This document shows positions 52,550-61,701 of a stretch of 64,000 nucleotides of DNA, in pieces. The notes beneath the pieces are model-generated. The model was given only the letters and a program-made list of their open reading frames with translations. It was not told the DNA's origin and did no database searches. Both the position numbers and the translations under genes were made by a program. The DNA comes from Pseudobacillus wudalianchiensis (GTDB lineage: Bacteria > Bacillota > Bacilli > Bacillales > Domibacillaceae): NCBI RefSeq assembly GCF_001685015.1, contig NZ_MAYT01000003.1, positions 1 to 64,000 of the forward strand, written 5' to 3'. Each line of letters opens with the position of its first letter. The first letter of the stretch is position 1.

Positions 52550-52563
52550 CTCTTCCGTCCATC

Positions 52564-52986
52564 CTATGCTTGCTTTTTATTTTCTTCGTACACTTTATGC
52601 CAGTCTGGAAAAATCCGCTTCATGGACACCGGGCGGAATGTATCCTTTTTCACAATAGTGTGAGATGTTGTCCCTGTGACACAAACCTCTCCCTCTTTAT
52701 TTTTAATTTCATATCCGTAAACAGTCCGGACCCCATTATATTCTTCAATCCAAGAATAGACCCAAGCCGTATCCCCATAACGAAACGGCTTTTTATAGGA
52801 AAGCTGAATGTCCAGCACCGGGGCCACATACCCTTCCTTCTCCATTTCCGCATAATTAAAGCCTAAATCCTCAATTAATTGCGTGCGGCCAAGCTCCAGC
52901 CATACGACGTACTGGCCGTGATACACCACTTGCATCGCATCAGTTTCTGCATACCTTACTTGTACTTCTTTTTCTGAAACAAACAT
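52564..52986 (-). CDS. yneP: Acyl-CoA thioesterase, YbgC/FadM hotdog family (YneP)
   Basis: 140 aa single hotdog fold. The family motif YAETDAMQVVYHGQYVVWLELGR carries the catalytic Asp, and the following RTQLIEDLG is typical. It hydrolyses acyl-CoA thioesters; chain-length preference cannot be told. First gene of the yneP-yneQ unit. Confidence 0.88.
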   Translation of the reverse strand: MFVSEKEVQVRYAETDAMQVVYHGQYVVWLELGRTQLIEDLGFNYAEMEKEGYVAPVLDIQLSYKKPFRYGDTAWVYSWIEEYNGVRTVYGYEIKNKEGEVCVTGTTSHTIVKKDTFRPVSMKRIFPDWHKVYEENKKQA

Positions 52987-53128
52987 CTGTCCAATCTCCC
53001 TTGTTTCTTTTTTACGTCTTGATCTACTCAGTATAGCCTAGCCAGCTGGCAAAATAAAGCATGTTTACACCTTCAAACAAAGAGGGAATCACTTAAGGAC
53101 AGAAGATAAGAGCTAAGGAGGGTTTCTT

Positions 53129-54265
53129 TTGATTAATTATCTTCATGATAAAAAACAAGAAATGATTGATCTGTTAGAGACCATCGTCAACACTGACAGT
53201 AATTCTTACGATAAAGAAGGCGTTGATCAGGTAGGTGCTTTACTAAAGGAAAAATTTGAAGATATTGGAATGTATGTAAAGGTGCATCGTCAAACAGAGC
53301 AGGGCAATCATTTAGAAATCAAAGCAGAGCGAGAGAGCCAGCCGAAAATATTGATTATTGCCCACATGGACACTGTATTTCCAAAAGGTGAAGCAAAGAA
53401 GCGGCCTTTTTCCGTTATCGGAGATAAAGCCTACGGACCGGGTGTGAACGACGAGAAAGCGAGTCACGTTCAAGTTCTCTATGCGATGAAAGCTTTAAAA
53501 GAGAGCGGATCACCAGCTGTAAACAATGTCCATATCATTTTCAACAGCGACGAGGAAATCGGCTCTATTTCATCCAAATCCTTAATTGAAGAAGCAGCAG
53601 TTGGGAAAGACTATAGCCTTGTCGTGGAATGTGGACGGCCAAATGACGGCGTCGTAACAGAGCGCAAAGGAGTTGGCCATTTCACTGTAAATGTAACAGG
53701 AAAAGGTGCTCATTCCGGAGTAGAACCCGAAATCGGGATTAGCGCTATTGAAGAGCTAGCCTATAAAGTCATCAAGCTTCAGCAATTAAATGATTACGAA
53801 CAAGGATTAACAGTGAATGTGGGCCTTATCAAGGGCGGTACCTCTGTGAATACCGTCCCTCCCCATGCAGAAGCGGAAATTGACGTCCGTATCAAAAATG
53901 AAGACCAAGCGATGAATGTAACAAATTCTATTCATCAAATTGCTGGGGAAGAAACAGTGAAGGGCACACGAACAGAATTAACTGGAGCCATCGACCGTCC
54001 TCCAATGGAGCGGACAGAAGAATCTAAAAAACTATTCAACATGATAAAAGAAACCGGAAAAGAGCTTGGTTTTACGATTCATGAAGTCAGCACAGGCGGT
54101 GGTTCTGATGCAGCTTTTACAGCGGCTAAAGGAATCCCAACAATTGATGGGATCGGCCCTATCGGAGAATTCTCGCATAGTGAAACAGAAGAATATACCG
54201 ATTTGAATTCTTTAGTGGACCGAACGATCTTATTAGCCAAAATAATTGAACGTTTATCTATGTAA
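53129..54265 (+). CDS. M20-family metallopeptidase (carboxypeptidase G2/ArgE-like)
   Basis: 378 aa from TTG 53129, with AAGGAGGG 6 nt upstream. Zinc-site motifs: IIAHMDTVFPKG (His/Asp), GPGVNDEKASHV (bridging Asp), NSDEEIGS (catalytic Glu and metal Glu), VVECGRPNDGVVTERKG and the C-terminal HSETEEYTDLNS (His). It resembles glutamate carboxypeptidase/CPG2. A gamma-glutamyltransferase gene starts 24 bp later; together they could break down gamma-glutamyl or other peptides. Confidence 0.85.
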   Translation: MINYLHDKKQEMIDLLETIVNTDSNSYDKEGVDQVGALLKEKFEDIGMYVKVHRQTEQGNHLEIKAERESQPKILIIAHMDTVFPKGEAKKRPFSVIGDKAYGPGVNDEKASHVQVLYAMKALKESGSPAVNNVHIIFNSDEEIGSISSKSLIEEAAVGKDYSLVVECGRPNDGVVTERKGVGHFTVNVTGKGAHSGVEPEIGISAIEELAYKVIKLQQLNDYEQGLTVNVGLIKGGTSVNTVPPHAEAEIDVRIKNEDQAMNVTNSIHQIAGEETVKGTRTELTGAIDRPPMERTEESKKLFNMIKETGKELGFTIHEVSTGGGSDAAFTAAKGIPTIDGIGPIGEFSHSETEEYTDLNSLVDRTILLAKIIERLSM

Positions 54266-54289
54266 CTTATCAATCTTGAGGTGAAGAAA

Positions 54290-55981
54290 ATGAATGTACA
54301 AAATATCATAAAAAACCAAAAACGAGAAAATGAGGGACAGCGAGCCTGGGCTGATGCTGGCATGACTGCAAGCGCTACAGCTGAAGCTTCGAAAATTGGC
54401 GCTGAAGTGTTGAAATCTGGCGGGAACGCCATGGATGCACTGGCCGCCATGCAATTTGCACTCGCTGTCTCAGAGCCCTTCAATACTGGGCTTGGCGCCA
54501 GCGGTTTTATCGTTTATTATGATGCTAAAAAACAGGAAACAAAAGTCATTCACGGGCATTCAAAGGCGCCGAAGAATGCTAGAAAAAATATATTTGTGGA
54601 TGAGAACCAGGACGTAATCCCTTTCTTAGAGCGATCAACTCCCGGTACCGCTGTCGCTATTCCAGGCATCCTCAAAGCGTTTGATCAAGCGATTAAATTG
54701 TACGGACGTAAAACCTGGGGGGAAGCGATTGAGCCCGCTATTCGTTTGTCCGAAGAAGGCATTGAAGTCAATGACTTATGGGTCACAGCGATCGAAAGAT
54801 TTGGGAATCGCCTTGGAGAAGAAGCTCGCTCTTTTTTCTTTCCGGACGATGTGCCCTTAACAAAAGGTGAAAGAGTTGTGAATGAAGATTTAACAAACGC
54901 GCTCAAAGAACTTCAAAAAAATGGCGCAGACTCTTTTTATGGAGGGACTATCGGAAAAGCGATTGCTGAAGAAGTTCAAAAATTTAAAGGCTGCTTAGTA
55001 TTAGAGGACCTGATTGATTATGAGGCAGAAATAGCCAAACCGCTTCAAGCTACTTATAAAGAATTTGATGTCATCGTACCAAGCCCCCCAAACGGAGGCG
55101 GGTTTGCCCTTCTTTACATGCTAAAGTTATTAGAAAAGCTGAATATCGGACAGTATAACGTCCGGTCGTGGGAAAAATACTATCTAATCGCGGAAACCCT
55201 GCGAATCATGACAGCCGATAAGTTAACCTTTATGACCGACCCTTCCTTCTACGATATCCCACTTGAAGGTCTGCTTCACCCTGACTATCTGGATGAACGT
55301 ATCCGGCTGTATAACTTTACATTTCGTAATGATAAAATTGCAGCCGGAAACCCTTGGAAATATGATAAGGATAAAAAACCAAGCGGTCTAAAGGCACAAA
55401 CTTTTGAAATTGGCTCCGAAACGACCCACTTTGTGGCGGTGGACGAGGAAGGCAATATTGCCATGTGCACCTCTTCTCTAGAGCATAATTTTGGGTCAGG
55501 CATTATGGTTCCGGGCTATGGCTTTTTATTAAATAATGATATGACAGACTTCGACCCTTCCATTGGAGGCGTTAATAGTGTAGAAGCGAATAAATATCCT
55601 GTCAGCATGAAAACACCGACCCTCGTTTTTAAAGATGGGAAACCATTTTTAACACTTGGTTCTCCTGGCGGTCCAACGATCGTTGCTTCTGTCCTACAAA
55701 CACTAATTCATGTAATTAATTATGAAATGGACTTAAAGGACGCGATTGAAGAACCCCGCATCTTTAACGGTACCGGACCGTTGATCTGGTGGGAAGAAGG
55801 GTTGCCCGAAGAAGTGAGACAGGTGCTTGAAAAAATGAACTATCAATTTGACGAGATTGCTCTTCCAATGGGTAACGTTCAGGCTGTCCTATTTGATCAT
55901 CAATCTAATCAATTATATGGAGCAAGTGATTCATCAAGACCAGGCATCCCTGTAGGGGTTAATAAATCTGAATTAAACTAA
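54290..55981 (+). CDS. Gamma-glutamyltransferase family protein (intracellular, YwrD type)
   Basis: 563 aa from ATG 54290 (TTGAGGTG upstream; a GTG at 54281 falls within the ribosome site). The autoprocessing/catalytic Thr is at ETTHFVAVDEEGN, with later TSSLEHNFGSG and LTLGSPGGPTIVASVLQ of the small subunit. N-terminal AEASKIGAEVLKSGGNAMDA and GLGASGFIVYYD are GGT motifs. There is no signal peptide, so it is intracellular like B. subtilis YwrD, unlike secreted Ggt. It follows an M20 peptidase gene closely. Confidence 0.88.
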   Translation: MNVQNIIKNQKRENEGQRAWADAGMTASATAEASKIGAEVLKSGGNAMDALAAMQFALAVSEPFNTGLGASGFIVYYDAKKQETKVIHGHSKAPKNARKNIFVDENQDVIPFLERSTPGTAVAIPGILKAFDQAIKLYGRKTWGEAIEPAIRLSEEGIEVNDLWVTAIERFGNRLGEEARSFFFPDDVPLTKGERVVNEDLTNALKELQKNGADSFYGGTIGKAIAEEVQKFKGCLVLEDLIDYEAEIAKPLQATYKEFDVIVPSPPNGGGFALLYMLKLLEKLNIGQYNVRSWEKYYLIAETLRIMTADKLTFMTDPSFYDIPLEGLLHPDYLDERIRLYNFTFRNDKIAAGNPWKYDKDKKPSGLKAQTFEIGSETTHFVAVDEEGNIAMCTSSLEHNFGSGIMVPGYGFLLNNDMTDFDPSIGGVNSVEANKYPVSMKTPTLVFKDGKPFLTLGSPGGPTIVASVLQTLIHVINYEMDLKDAIEEPRIFNGTGPLIWWEEGLPEEVRQVLEKMNYQFDEIALPMGNVQAVLFDHQSNQLYGASDSSRPGIPVGVNKSELN

Positions 55982-55987
55982 AACACA

Positions 55988-56024
55988 AAGAGCGGCTCCC
56001 CTGTCAAAAGGAGAGACCGCTCTT
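55988..56024. terminator. Terminator after the GGT gene
   Basis: AAGAGCGG pairs with CCGCTCTT around a partly paired interior, with T-rich flanks; it also faces the FbpB-like gene. Confidence 0.65.
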
Positions 56025-56063
56025 CTTATGTAGGAGGAGCTGCACGACTTCCCCTTAAAAGCT

Positions 56064-56201
56064 TTATTTAGCAGATCGTTTAATTTCTAAACGTTCTTCT
56101 AACCTGTCTTCGATCTCTTTCATAGCAGCCGGATTTCGAAGTAATTCACTTTTGTTTTCCTTTACTAACTCAGCAAACGACTTTCTCTGTCTTTTTCTCA
56201 T
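56064..56201 (-). CDS. FbpB-like small basic protein
   Basis: 45 aa: MRKRQRKSFAELVKENKSEL then LRNPAAMKEIEDRLEERLE. The basic N-terminus, F-x-E-L-V-x-x-N and the helical acidic/basic tail match the FbpB family of small Fur-regulated basic proteins, which help the sRNA FsrA spare iron in B. subtilis. The plain AGGGAAG ribosome site is acceptable. A dyad at 56225-56241 may be a weak Fur box. Next to aconitase, itself an iron-sparing target, but without a shared operon. Confidence 0.75.
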   Translation of the reverse strand: MRKRQRKSFAELVKENKSELLRNPAAMKEIEDRLEERLEIKRSAK

Positions 56202-56224
56202 AGCGCACTTCTTCCCTTCTATCA

Positions 56225-56241
56225 ATAGTCATTACGACTAT
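56225..56241. promoter_or_regulatory. Dyad, weak Fur-box candidate
   Basis: ATAGTCATTACGACTAT: ATAGTC and GACTAT flank a 5-bp centre. It sits 24 bp before the FbpB-like start codon. The match to the Fur 7-1-7 consensus is partial. Confidence 0.35.
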
Positions 56242-56307
56242 CTTACCCATAAAAAACTTTTTTATACTAAATTTTCTAATAACTATAATAATTATGCAGA
56301 AAGTAAA

Positions 56308-56334
56308 AAGCGACTGGCAGTATGCCAGTCGCTT
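56308..56334 (-). terminator. Terminator of acnA
   Basis: AAGCGACTGGCA pairs perfectly with TGCCAGTCGCTT over a 3-nt loop, with TTTTTACTTT on the minus strand, about 90 bp past the acnA stop. Confidence 0.8.
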
Positions 56335-56424
56335 GAAAGCTTTATATGTTCGATGAGGGTTTTTTGTACGCGCAATCTGTAAAGGATGAGTATTCCTACC
56401 GATCCCTTTTTAATACTGTTTTTA

Positions 56425-59145
56425 CTATGCTTTAATGTCTTGCAGCTTGCCGCGAAGCACCATTTGCAGGATGCCTCCGTTGCGATAGTAGTCAACCTCT
56501 ACGTCAGAATCAAAGCGCACAAGAGCTTCAAATTGTGTCTTGTTGCCATCTTCATCGATCGCTGTAACTGTCACAACGTCACGTGGTTTCACGTTATCAT
56601 TTAAATCTACTTCAAACACTTCTTTGCCAGTTAAGCCTAGAGTCGTTGCATTTTCACCGAGCTTGAATTGTAATGGGAGCACACCCATCATAACAAGGTT
56701 TGAACGGTGAATACGCTCGTAGCTCTCTGCAATAACTGTTTTTACACCAAGAAGGTTCGTACCTTTTGCTGCCCAGTCACGAGATGAACCCATACCGTAA
56801 TCTTTACCAGCAAGAACAACGAGGCCTGTGCCGTCTTCTTGATACTTCATGCATGCATCGTAAATTGGCATAATTTCGCCTGTTGGCCAATAAGTTGTGA
56901 ATCCGCCCTCTGTTCCAGGAGCCACTTGGTTACGGATTCGAATGTTAGCAAATGTTCCGCGCATCATTACTTCGTGGTTACCACGACGGGAACCGTAAGA
57001 GTTAAAGTCACGTGGCTCTACGCCTTTTGAACGTAGGTATTTGCCAGCAGGTGTATCCTTGCCAATCGCACCAGCAGGAGAAATGTGGTCAGTTGTCACA
57101 GAGTCACCGAATTTACCCATTACACGCAAGCCTTTAAGCGCTTCAATCTTCTCAGGAACTGCAGATAGTCCTTCAAAGAATGGCGGGTTTTGGATGTAAG
57201 TTGAATCATTGTCCCAGCTGTAAAGAGCTTCATTGCTTGTTTGAATTTGATTCCAACGGGAATTGCTATCAAACACGCGCTCATATTCTTTACGGAACAA
57301 TTCTGGTGTTACTGCACGCTGTACAACTTCTTTCACTTCTTCTGTTGCTGGCCAGATATCTTTGAAGAAGACATCGTTGCCGTCTTTATCTTTACCAATT
57401 GGATCTTTAGCAAAGTCAATGTTTACTGTTCCAGCAAGAGCGTAAGCCACAACTAATGGCGGTGAAGCTAAGTAGTTCGCTCTTACAAGCGGATGAATAC
57501 GGCCTTCAAAGTTACGGTTACCTGAAAGAACAGATGTTACTAAAAGATCCGCATCCACGATTGCTTTTTCAATTTCTTCTTTTAATGGACCGGAGTTACC
57601 GATACAAGTTGTACAGCCATATCCTACAAGGTTAAAGCCGAGTTTCTCCATATAGCCCATTAATCCAGCATCACGCAGGTAGCCAGTAACGACCTTTGAC
57701 CCTGGCGCTAAAGATGTTTTCACATACTTCGGCACTTCGAGACCAAGTTCGACCGCTTTTTTCGCCACTAATCCCGCAGCAAGCAATACATATGGGTTAG
57801 ATGTATTTGTACAAGATGTAATCGCAGCGATCGCAACAGCACCTGTTTTCATTTCAGCTGTTTCGCCATCAGCAAACTTAACTGTTGTTGTTTTGTCTAG
57901 CTCTTCAGGAGTCAATCCGAAGCCTTGGTTGCCTTCCGGAGCACTAATCGCTCCTTGGAAAGATTTCTGCATGCTAGAAAGCGGAATTAAATCTTGCGGA
58001 CGTTTTGGACCAGATAAGTTTGGCTCAATTTCGGCAAGATCCAATTCAACTACATCTGTATAAACAGGATCTTCCTTATCAGGAGTGAAGAACATATCAT
58101 TTTCTTTTAAATATTGCTCTACTACTCTGATATGCCCTTCTTCACGGCCTGTTAAGCGCATATAATCAAGGGATTCTGTATCAACCGGGAAGAATCCGCA
58201 AGTGGCTCCATATTCAGGTGCCATGTTCGCAATTGTTGCACGGTCTGCAAGTGGAAGCTGAGCTACTCCGGGACCGAAGAATTCAACGAATTTGCCAACT
58301 ACGCCTTTTGTACGTAACACCTGTGTCACTTTAAGTGCTAAGTCAGTTGCTGTCGCACCGTTCGGAAGTTCTCCAACTAATTTCACCCCGATTACTTCAG
58401 GTACAGGGAAATAAGACGGTTGACCAAGCATACCTGCTTCTGCCTCAATACCGCCAACACCCCAGCCAAGAACACCGATACCGTTAATCATCGTTGTATG
58501 AGAGTCTGTACCAACGAGTGTATCCGGATAAGCTTCAAATTCACCGCTTGCTGTTTCTACAGCATGAACAACACTTGCTAAGTATTCTAAGTTTACTTGG
58601 TGAACGATACCAGTAGCCGGTGGAACAGCACGATAGTTATCAAATGCTTTTTGTGCCCAGCTTAAGAACTCATAACGCTCAGCATTGCGTTCGAATTCAA
58701 GCTCCATGTTTCTTTCTAATGCTTCAGGTGTGCCGTATGTGTCAACCTGCACAGAGTGGTCAATAACAAGATCTACTGGAATTTCAGGATTGATTACATC
58801 TGGGTTGCCGCCCATATCTGCCATCGCTTTACGCAAGGAAGCAAGGTCAACGACAACTGGAACACCAGTAAAGTCTTGTAAAATAACGCGTGAAGGCTTA
58901 AATGGCACCTCGGCATCTTTTATATCTGCCGCTCCCCATTTAGCCAGGTTTTCTACATGGTCCTGTTTAATAACATAGCCATCATGCTGGCGCAGTACAG
59001 ATTCTAATAATACTTTGATCGAATATGGCAGGCGAGATACTTTCGCCACACCCGCTTCTTCTAGAGCTGCTAAACGGTAATAGTTATAGCGCTTACCATC
59101 AAGCTCAAAACTTGAACGGGCATTGAATACGTCATTGTTTGCCAT
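56425..59145 (-). CDS. acnA: Aconitate hydratase (AcnA/CitB)
   Basis: 906 aa from ATG 59145 (GAGGGGGA upstream; an earlier in-frame start at 59166 is less likely). It interconverts citrate and isocitrate in the TCA cycle. The three [4Fe-4S] ligand Cys lie in SCTNTSNP and [12 protein letters not shown]. Active-site motifs [25 protein letters not shown] and [10 protein letters not shown] are complete. In iron-poor cells the apoprotein of this family binds mRNA. The control region at 59227-59293 fits CcpC regulation by citrate. Confidence 0.96.
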   Translation of the reverse strand: MANNDVFNARSSFELDGKRYNYYRLAALEEAGVAKVSRLPYSIKVLLESVLRQHDGYVIKQDHVENLAKWGAADIKDAEVPFKPSRVILQDFTGVPVVVDLASLRKAMADMGGNPDVINPEIPVDLVIDHSVQVDTYGTPEALERNMELEFERNAERYEFLSWAQKAFDNYRAVPPATGIVHQVNLEYLASVVHAVETASGEFEAYPDTLVGTDSHTTMINGIGVLGWGVGGIEAEAGMLGQPSYFPVPEVIGVKLVGELPNGATATDLALKVTQVLRTKGVVGKFVEFFGPGVAQLPLADRATIANMAPEYGATCGFFPVDTESLDYMRLTGREEGHIRVVEQYLKENDMFFTPDKEDPVYTDVVELDLAEIEPNLSGPKRPQDLIPLSSMQKSFQGAISAPEGNQGFGLTPEELDKTTTVKFADGETAEMKTGAVAIAAITSCTNTSNPYVLLAAGLVAKKAVELGLEVPKYVKTSLAPGSKVVTGYLRDAGLMGYMEKLGFNLVGYGCTTCIGNSGPLKEEIEKAIVDADLLVTSVLSGNRNFEGRIHPLVRANYLASPPLVVAYALAGTVNIDFAKDPIGKDKDGNDVFFKDIWPATEEVKEVVQRAVTPELFRKEYERVFDSNSRWNQIQTSNEALYSWDNDSTYIQNPPFFEGLSAVPEKIEALKGLRVMGKFGDSVTTDHISPAGAIGKDTPAGKYLRSKGVEPRDFNSYGSRRGNHEVMMRGTFANIRIRNQVAPGTEGGFTTYWPTGEIMPIYDACMKYQEDGTGLVVLAGKDYGMGSSRDWAAKGTNLLGVKTVIAESYERIHRSNLVMMGVLPLQFKLGENATTLGLTGKEVFEVDLNDNVKPRDVVTVTAIDEDGNKTQFEALVRFDSDVEVDYYRNGGILQMVLRGKLQDIKA

Positions 59146-59226
59146 CCCGATTCCCCCTCTTTTCATAAATATGTAAGCATAGCTGAAAGTTTCAAAAAGC
59201 TTACTCTCTGCTTTTCATACTATTTC

Positions 59227-59255
59227 ATCATAATACAACCGTTAACATAAGTAAA
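59227..59255 (-). promoter_or_regulatory. Sigma-A promoter of acnA
   Basis: Minus-strand TTTACT (59255-59250) and TATGAT (59232-59227) have a 17-bp spacer. The predicted start is near 59220. A TTAT lies at 59250-59247, about -27 to -30, which is where a CcpC half-site is known in B. subtilis citB. Confidence 0.55.
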
Positions 59256-59278
59256 TAACGATAATCGAATCAAGTTCA

Positions 59279-59293
59279 ATAAGAATTCCTTAT
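59279..59293 (-). promoter_or_regulatory. CcpC box of acnA
   Basis: ATAAGGAATTCTTAT on the minus strand fits ATAA-N7-TTAT, the CcpC dyad. Its centre is 66 bp upstream of the predicted start site, the position known from citB of B. subtilis. CcpC is a LysR-type repressor relieved by citrate. Confidence 0.7.
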
Positions 59294-59304
59294 CAATCGT
59301 CTTT

Positions 59305-60246
59305 TTATTTAAAAAAAGAATTTTTCTTTTTCCCTCTTAAAATATCGCCCATCCAACCTTTTTTCAATAAATATATATAGAGAGCTAACGTTGTTACTGC
59401 GATCACTCCCCAAGAGAAAACATAGCCAAGCTTCCAATCAAGCTCCGGCATATTCTTAAAGTTCATCCCCCAGATAGCGCCCCACGCAGCAACAGGTGTA
59501 AAAAGTGTCGTTAATACCGTCAAGGTTTTCATAATTTCATTTCCCCGATGTGTGGAAACGGTGTTTTCTAATTCTACCATTGCTTTTAATTCTTTATCAT
59601 ATTCATTTACCAACATGTACGCCCGTTCAACTCGCTTATACGCTCTTTTAAAGTGAATCCCTTTAGCTACATCATCACCAAACGTTTCCTCGATTCCATG
59701 CTTGATCTCTATAATCGGGATAATTAAGTTTTGCCAGACAAGAAGCTCATGACGACTTTTCGCTGTTTCGTCGAGAATTTCGATATTATTTTTTTCTTTA
59801 ATGAGCCAAAGCAAATCTCTTAAGCGAATTTCGTATTCATCAATTTTTTCGAGAAAATGATGAATAATTTCTCCAATCATAATCATAAAACCTTCTACCG
59901 GACAATCGGCTTCATCCATCTTCTTCTTCATAATTTCTTCATCAACACTTCCAAGAACGGATAAATCCAAATTATCAGTAATTAGATGCTTCTTCGTTAA
60001 ATAAAAGTGGAAAATTCGTTTTCCTTCCTTTTTTTCAACGTCCTGAAAATAAACGAGTGAACCCCATAATGCTTCCTTTCCTCTTTCACTCGTATCTACT
60101 CGCAAAATACTAGATACATTTTTTTTCGTTTCTTCTGCCCATTTTCTATATGAATGGTATTGATCGGCATATTGTGCCACCTCATCCATTTGAAACTTTT
60201 TGAGCTCATGCCAGGACCATCGCCCTTTATTAAAGGTGTGCTCCAT
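59305..60246 (-). CDS. corA: CorA-type divalent cation transporter
   Basis: 313 aa. A long cytoplasmic helical domain is followed by two C-terminal TM helices, with the pore signature IWGMNFKNMPE after TM1 and a basic tail (KKGWMGDILRGKKKN). It acts in magnesium (or other divalent metal) transport. No Mg-sensing leader is recognisable in the short upstream region. It ends just before the acnA control region, and both lie on the same strand. Confidence 0.9.
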   Translation of the reverse strand: MEHTFNKGRWSWHELKKFQMDEVAQYADQYHSYRKWAEETKKNVSSILRVDTSERGKEALWGSLVYFQDVEKKEGKRIFHFYLTKKHLITDNLDLSVLGSVDEEIMKKKMDEADCPVEGFMIMIGEIIHHFLEKIDEYEIRLRDLLWLIKEKNNIEILDETAKSRHELLVWQNLIIPIIEIKHGIEETFGDDVAKGIHFKRAYKRVERAYMLVNEYDKELKAMVELENTVSTHRGNEIMKTLTVLTTLFTPVAAWGAIWGMNFKNMPELDWKLGYVFSWGVIAVTTLALYIYLLKKGWMGDILRGKKKNSFFK

Positions 60247-60439
60247 CTTGACGCCTCCTATAACTGTTTGCCCGCACTTTTCAATACCCCAGTGTGCAGG
60301 AGAAAAAACAACCTTTCATTCATTCCAAGAAATTTAGTGAACAACCTTCTAGTTTTAATCTTTCCATGTTTGGGTAAACATAATGCAAGAAGTAATAATA
60401 AAAGCTGAAGAGCTTGAAGTTTTAAGGAGGAATTCTGTT

Positions 60440-60736
60440 ATGTTTGGAAGAAACATGGAAAGAAATCAAGGCGGCGTTAGTTCAGGTCTAGGTTATATGC
60501 TTCTCGGAGCAGGAGCTGCAGCTTGGTGGCTCTCTAAAGAAGAAAACCGAAGCAAGCTCGATAACCTCATGAATATGGCGAAAGAAAAAATGAATATGGA
60601 CGTCCAGCCTTCAAAAGAAGAATTCCCTGTTTTAAAAGCCGGACACCCTCATCCCGATGATATTGCTGATAATAAAATGGTATCTGAAGGATCGCAATTT
60701 GGTGTGAAATACTACAACGAGAAAGAACAACAATAA
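60440..60736 (+). CDS. Small membrane-associated protein of unknown function
   Basis: 98 aa from ATG 60440 with AAGGAGG 9 nt upstream. A short hydrophobic stretch (SGLGYMLLGAGAAAWWLS, residues 14-31) is followed by a charged amphipathic region and a histidine-containing tail (AGHPHPDD). I do not recognise the family; the single N-terminal segment and short acidic/basic tail recall YtxH-type stress proteins. It diverges from corA and ends in a strong terminator. Confidence 0.6.
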   Translation: MFGRNMERNQGGVSSGLGYMLLGAGAAAWWLSKEENRSKLDNLMNMAKEKMNMDVQPSKEEFPVLKAGHPHPDDIADNKMVSEGSQFGVKYYNEKEQQ

Positions 60737-60742
60737 ATGAAT

Positions 60743-60775
60743 AAAAGACGGTGCTGATTGATTGCACCGTCTTTT
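60743..60775. terminator. Bidirectional terminator
   Basis: AAAAGACGGTGC pairs perfectly with GCACCGTCTTTT over a 9-nt loop. Confidence 0.85.
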
Positions 60776-60805
60776 TTATCGTCTTTCTTCTATTAAATAA
60801 GCTTC

Positions 60806-61591
60806 TTATTTTTTCATAAAAAAGGCCCTTCGCTCTTTAGTAATCCACTTCTCCAAATCATCTTGACTGCGTCGAACAAGCCGGTTCACTAACACATCGT
60901 GCCACACATAATCCTCTAATAGGTAAATATGAACAGGATCATCTGTATAAAAAGCAACACTGCGCTCCTCAATGGATGGTCCATAAATCATCTCTTTAGA
61001 ATCTATGGATAAAATAAACCAGCGTTCTGTAGACGGCGTTTCAGTAAAAGGGGTGATACGGTGGGTTTCCAGGTTTCCAATCGGATTGTCAACATGTAGT
61101 GTAATGCCTTGTACGGTTACTTTTTCAGCTGCCTGCACTAGCTCTTCCTTCAATTCCTCATACATATCGTCCCACATTGAAATGACAATACGCCTTTCTG
61201 CCTTTTTCAATAATGTTTGGCAATAGCTTATGATCGTTTCATAGTCCTTTAAAGTCATCACCCGATTGTCCACTTTTTCTTCAGAGGTCTCTAAGCTTTT
61301 TAACGTGTCACTTATTACCGTATAAGTCGATTGCCACTCTGATTGAGCCTTCTGTAAAAAGATTTCGACAGGCAGAGGAGAATATCGGGTGGTATCATTC
61401 ATTTCTTCCTTCATCACCATTCCTTTTTCAACAAGATTGCTTAACACATCATAAATTCGTGCTCTTGGGATACCTGACTCCTTACTAACTTGGTAGGCGT
61501 TGACAGGGCCTTGTTTGACTAAAGAAACATAGGATTTAGCTTCATATTCATTAAACCCTAATTTTTTGAGCTTTTGTACGATGTCTTCCAC
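60806..61591 (-). CDS. TrmB-family transcriptional regulator (second copy)
   Basis: 261 aa from GTG 61591, with GGAGGAGG 4 nt upstream; an ATG at 61609 lies within the ribosome site. N-terminal winged helix: VQKLKKLGFNEYEAKSYVSLVKQGPVNAYQVSKESGIPRARIYDVLSNLVEKGMV. The effector domain (about 105-255) contains YCQTLLKKAERRIVISMW, as in the copy at 27571. It is divergent from a TSUP permease gene and probably controls it; the 8-bp repeats ATAGTATC/GATACTAT flank the intergenic region. Confidence 0.85.
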   Translation of the reverse strand: MEDIVQKLKKLGFNEYEAKSYVSLVKQGPVNAYQVSKESGIPRARIYDVLSNLVEKGMVMKEEMNDTTRYSPLPVEIFLQKAQSEWQSTYTVISDTLKSLETSEEKVDNRVMTLKDYETIISYCQTLLKKAERRIVISMWDDMYEELKEELVQAAEKVTVQGITLHVDNPIGNLETHRITPFTETPSTERWFILSIDSKEMIYGPSIEERSVAFYTDDPVHIYLLEDYVWHDVLVNRLVRRSQDDLEKWITKERRAFFMKK

Positions 61592-61701
61592 TTTTCCTCC
61601 TCCACTCATTCTTTTCCTATAGTATCAAGTTACAATAACTATTTACAGAGCGCAAATAATTAGATACTATTCTAGTAGTCACTATCAGAAAGGTTGATTA
61701 T

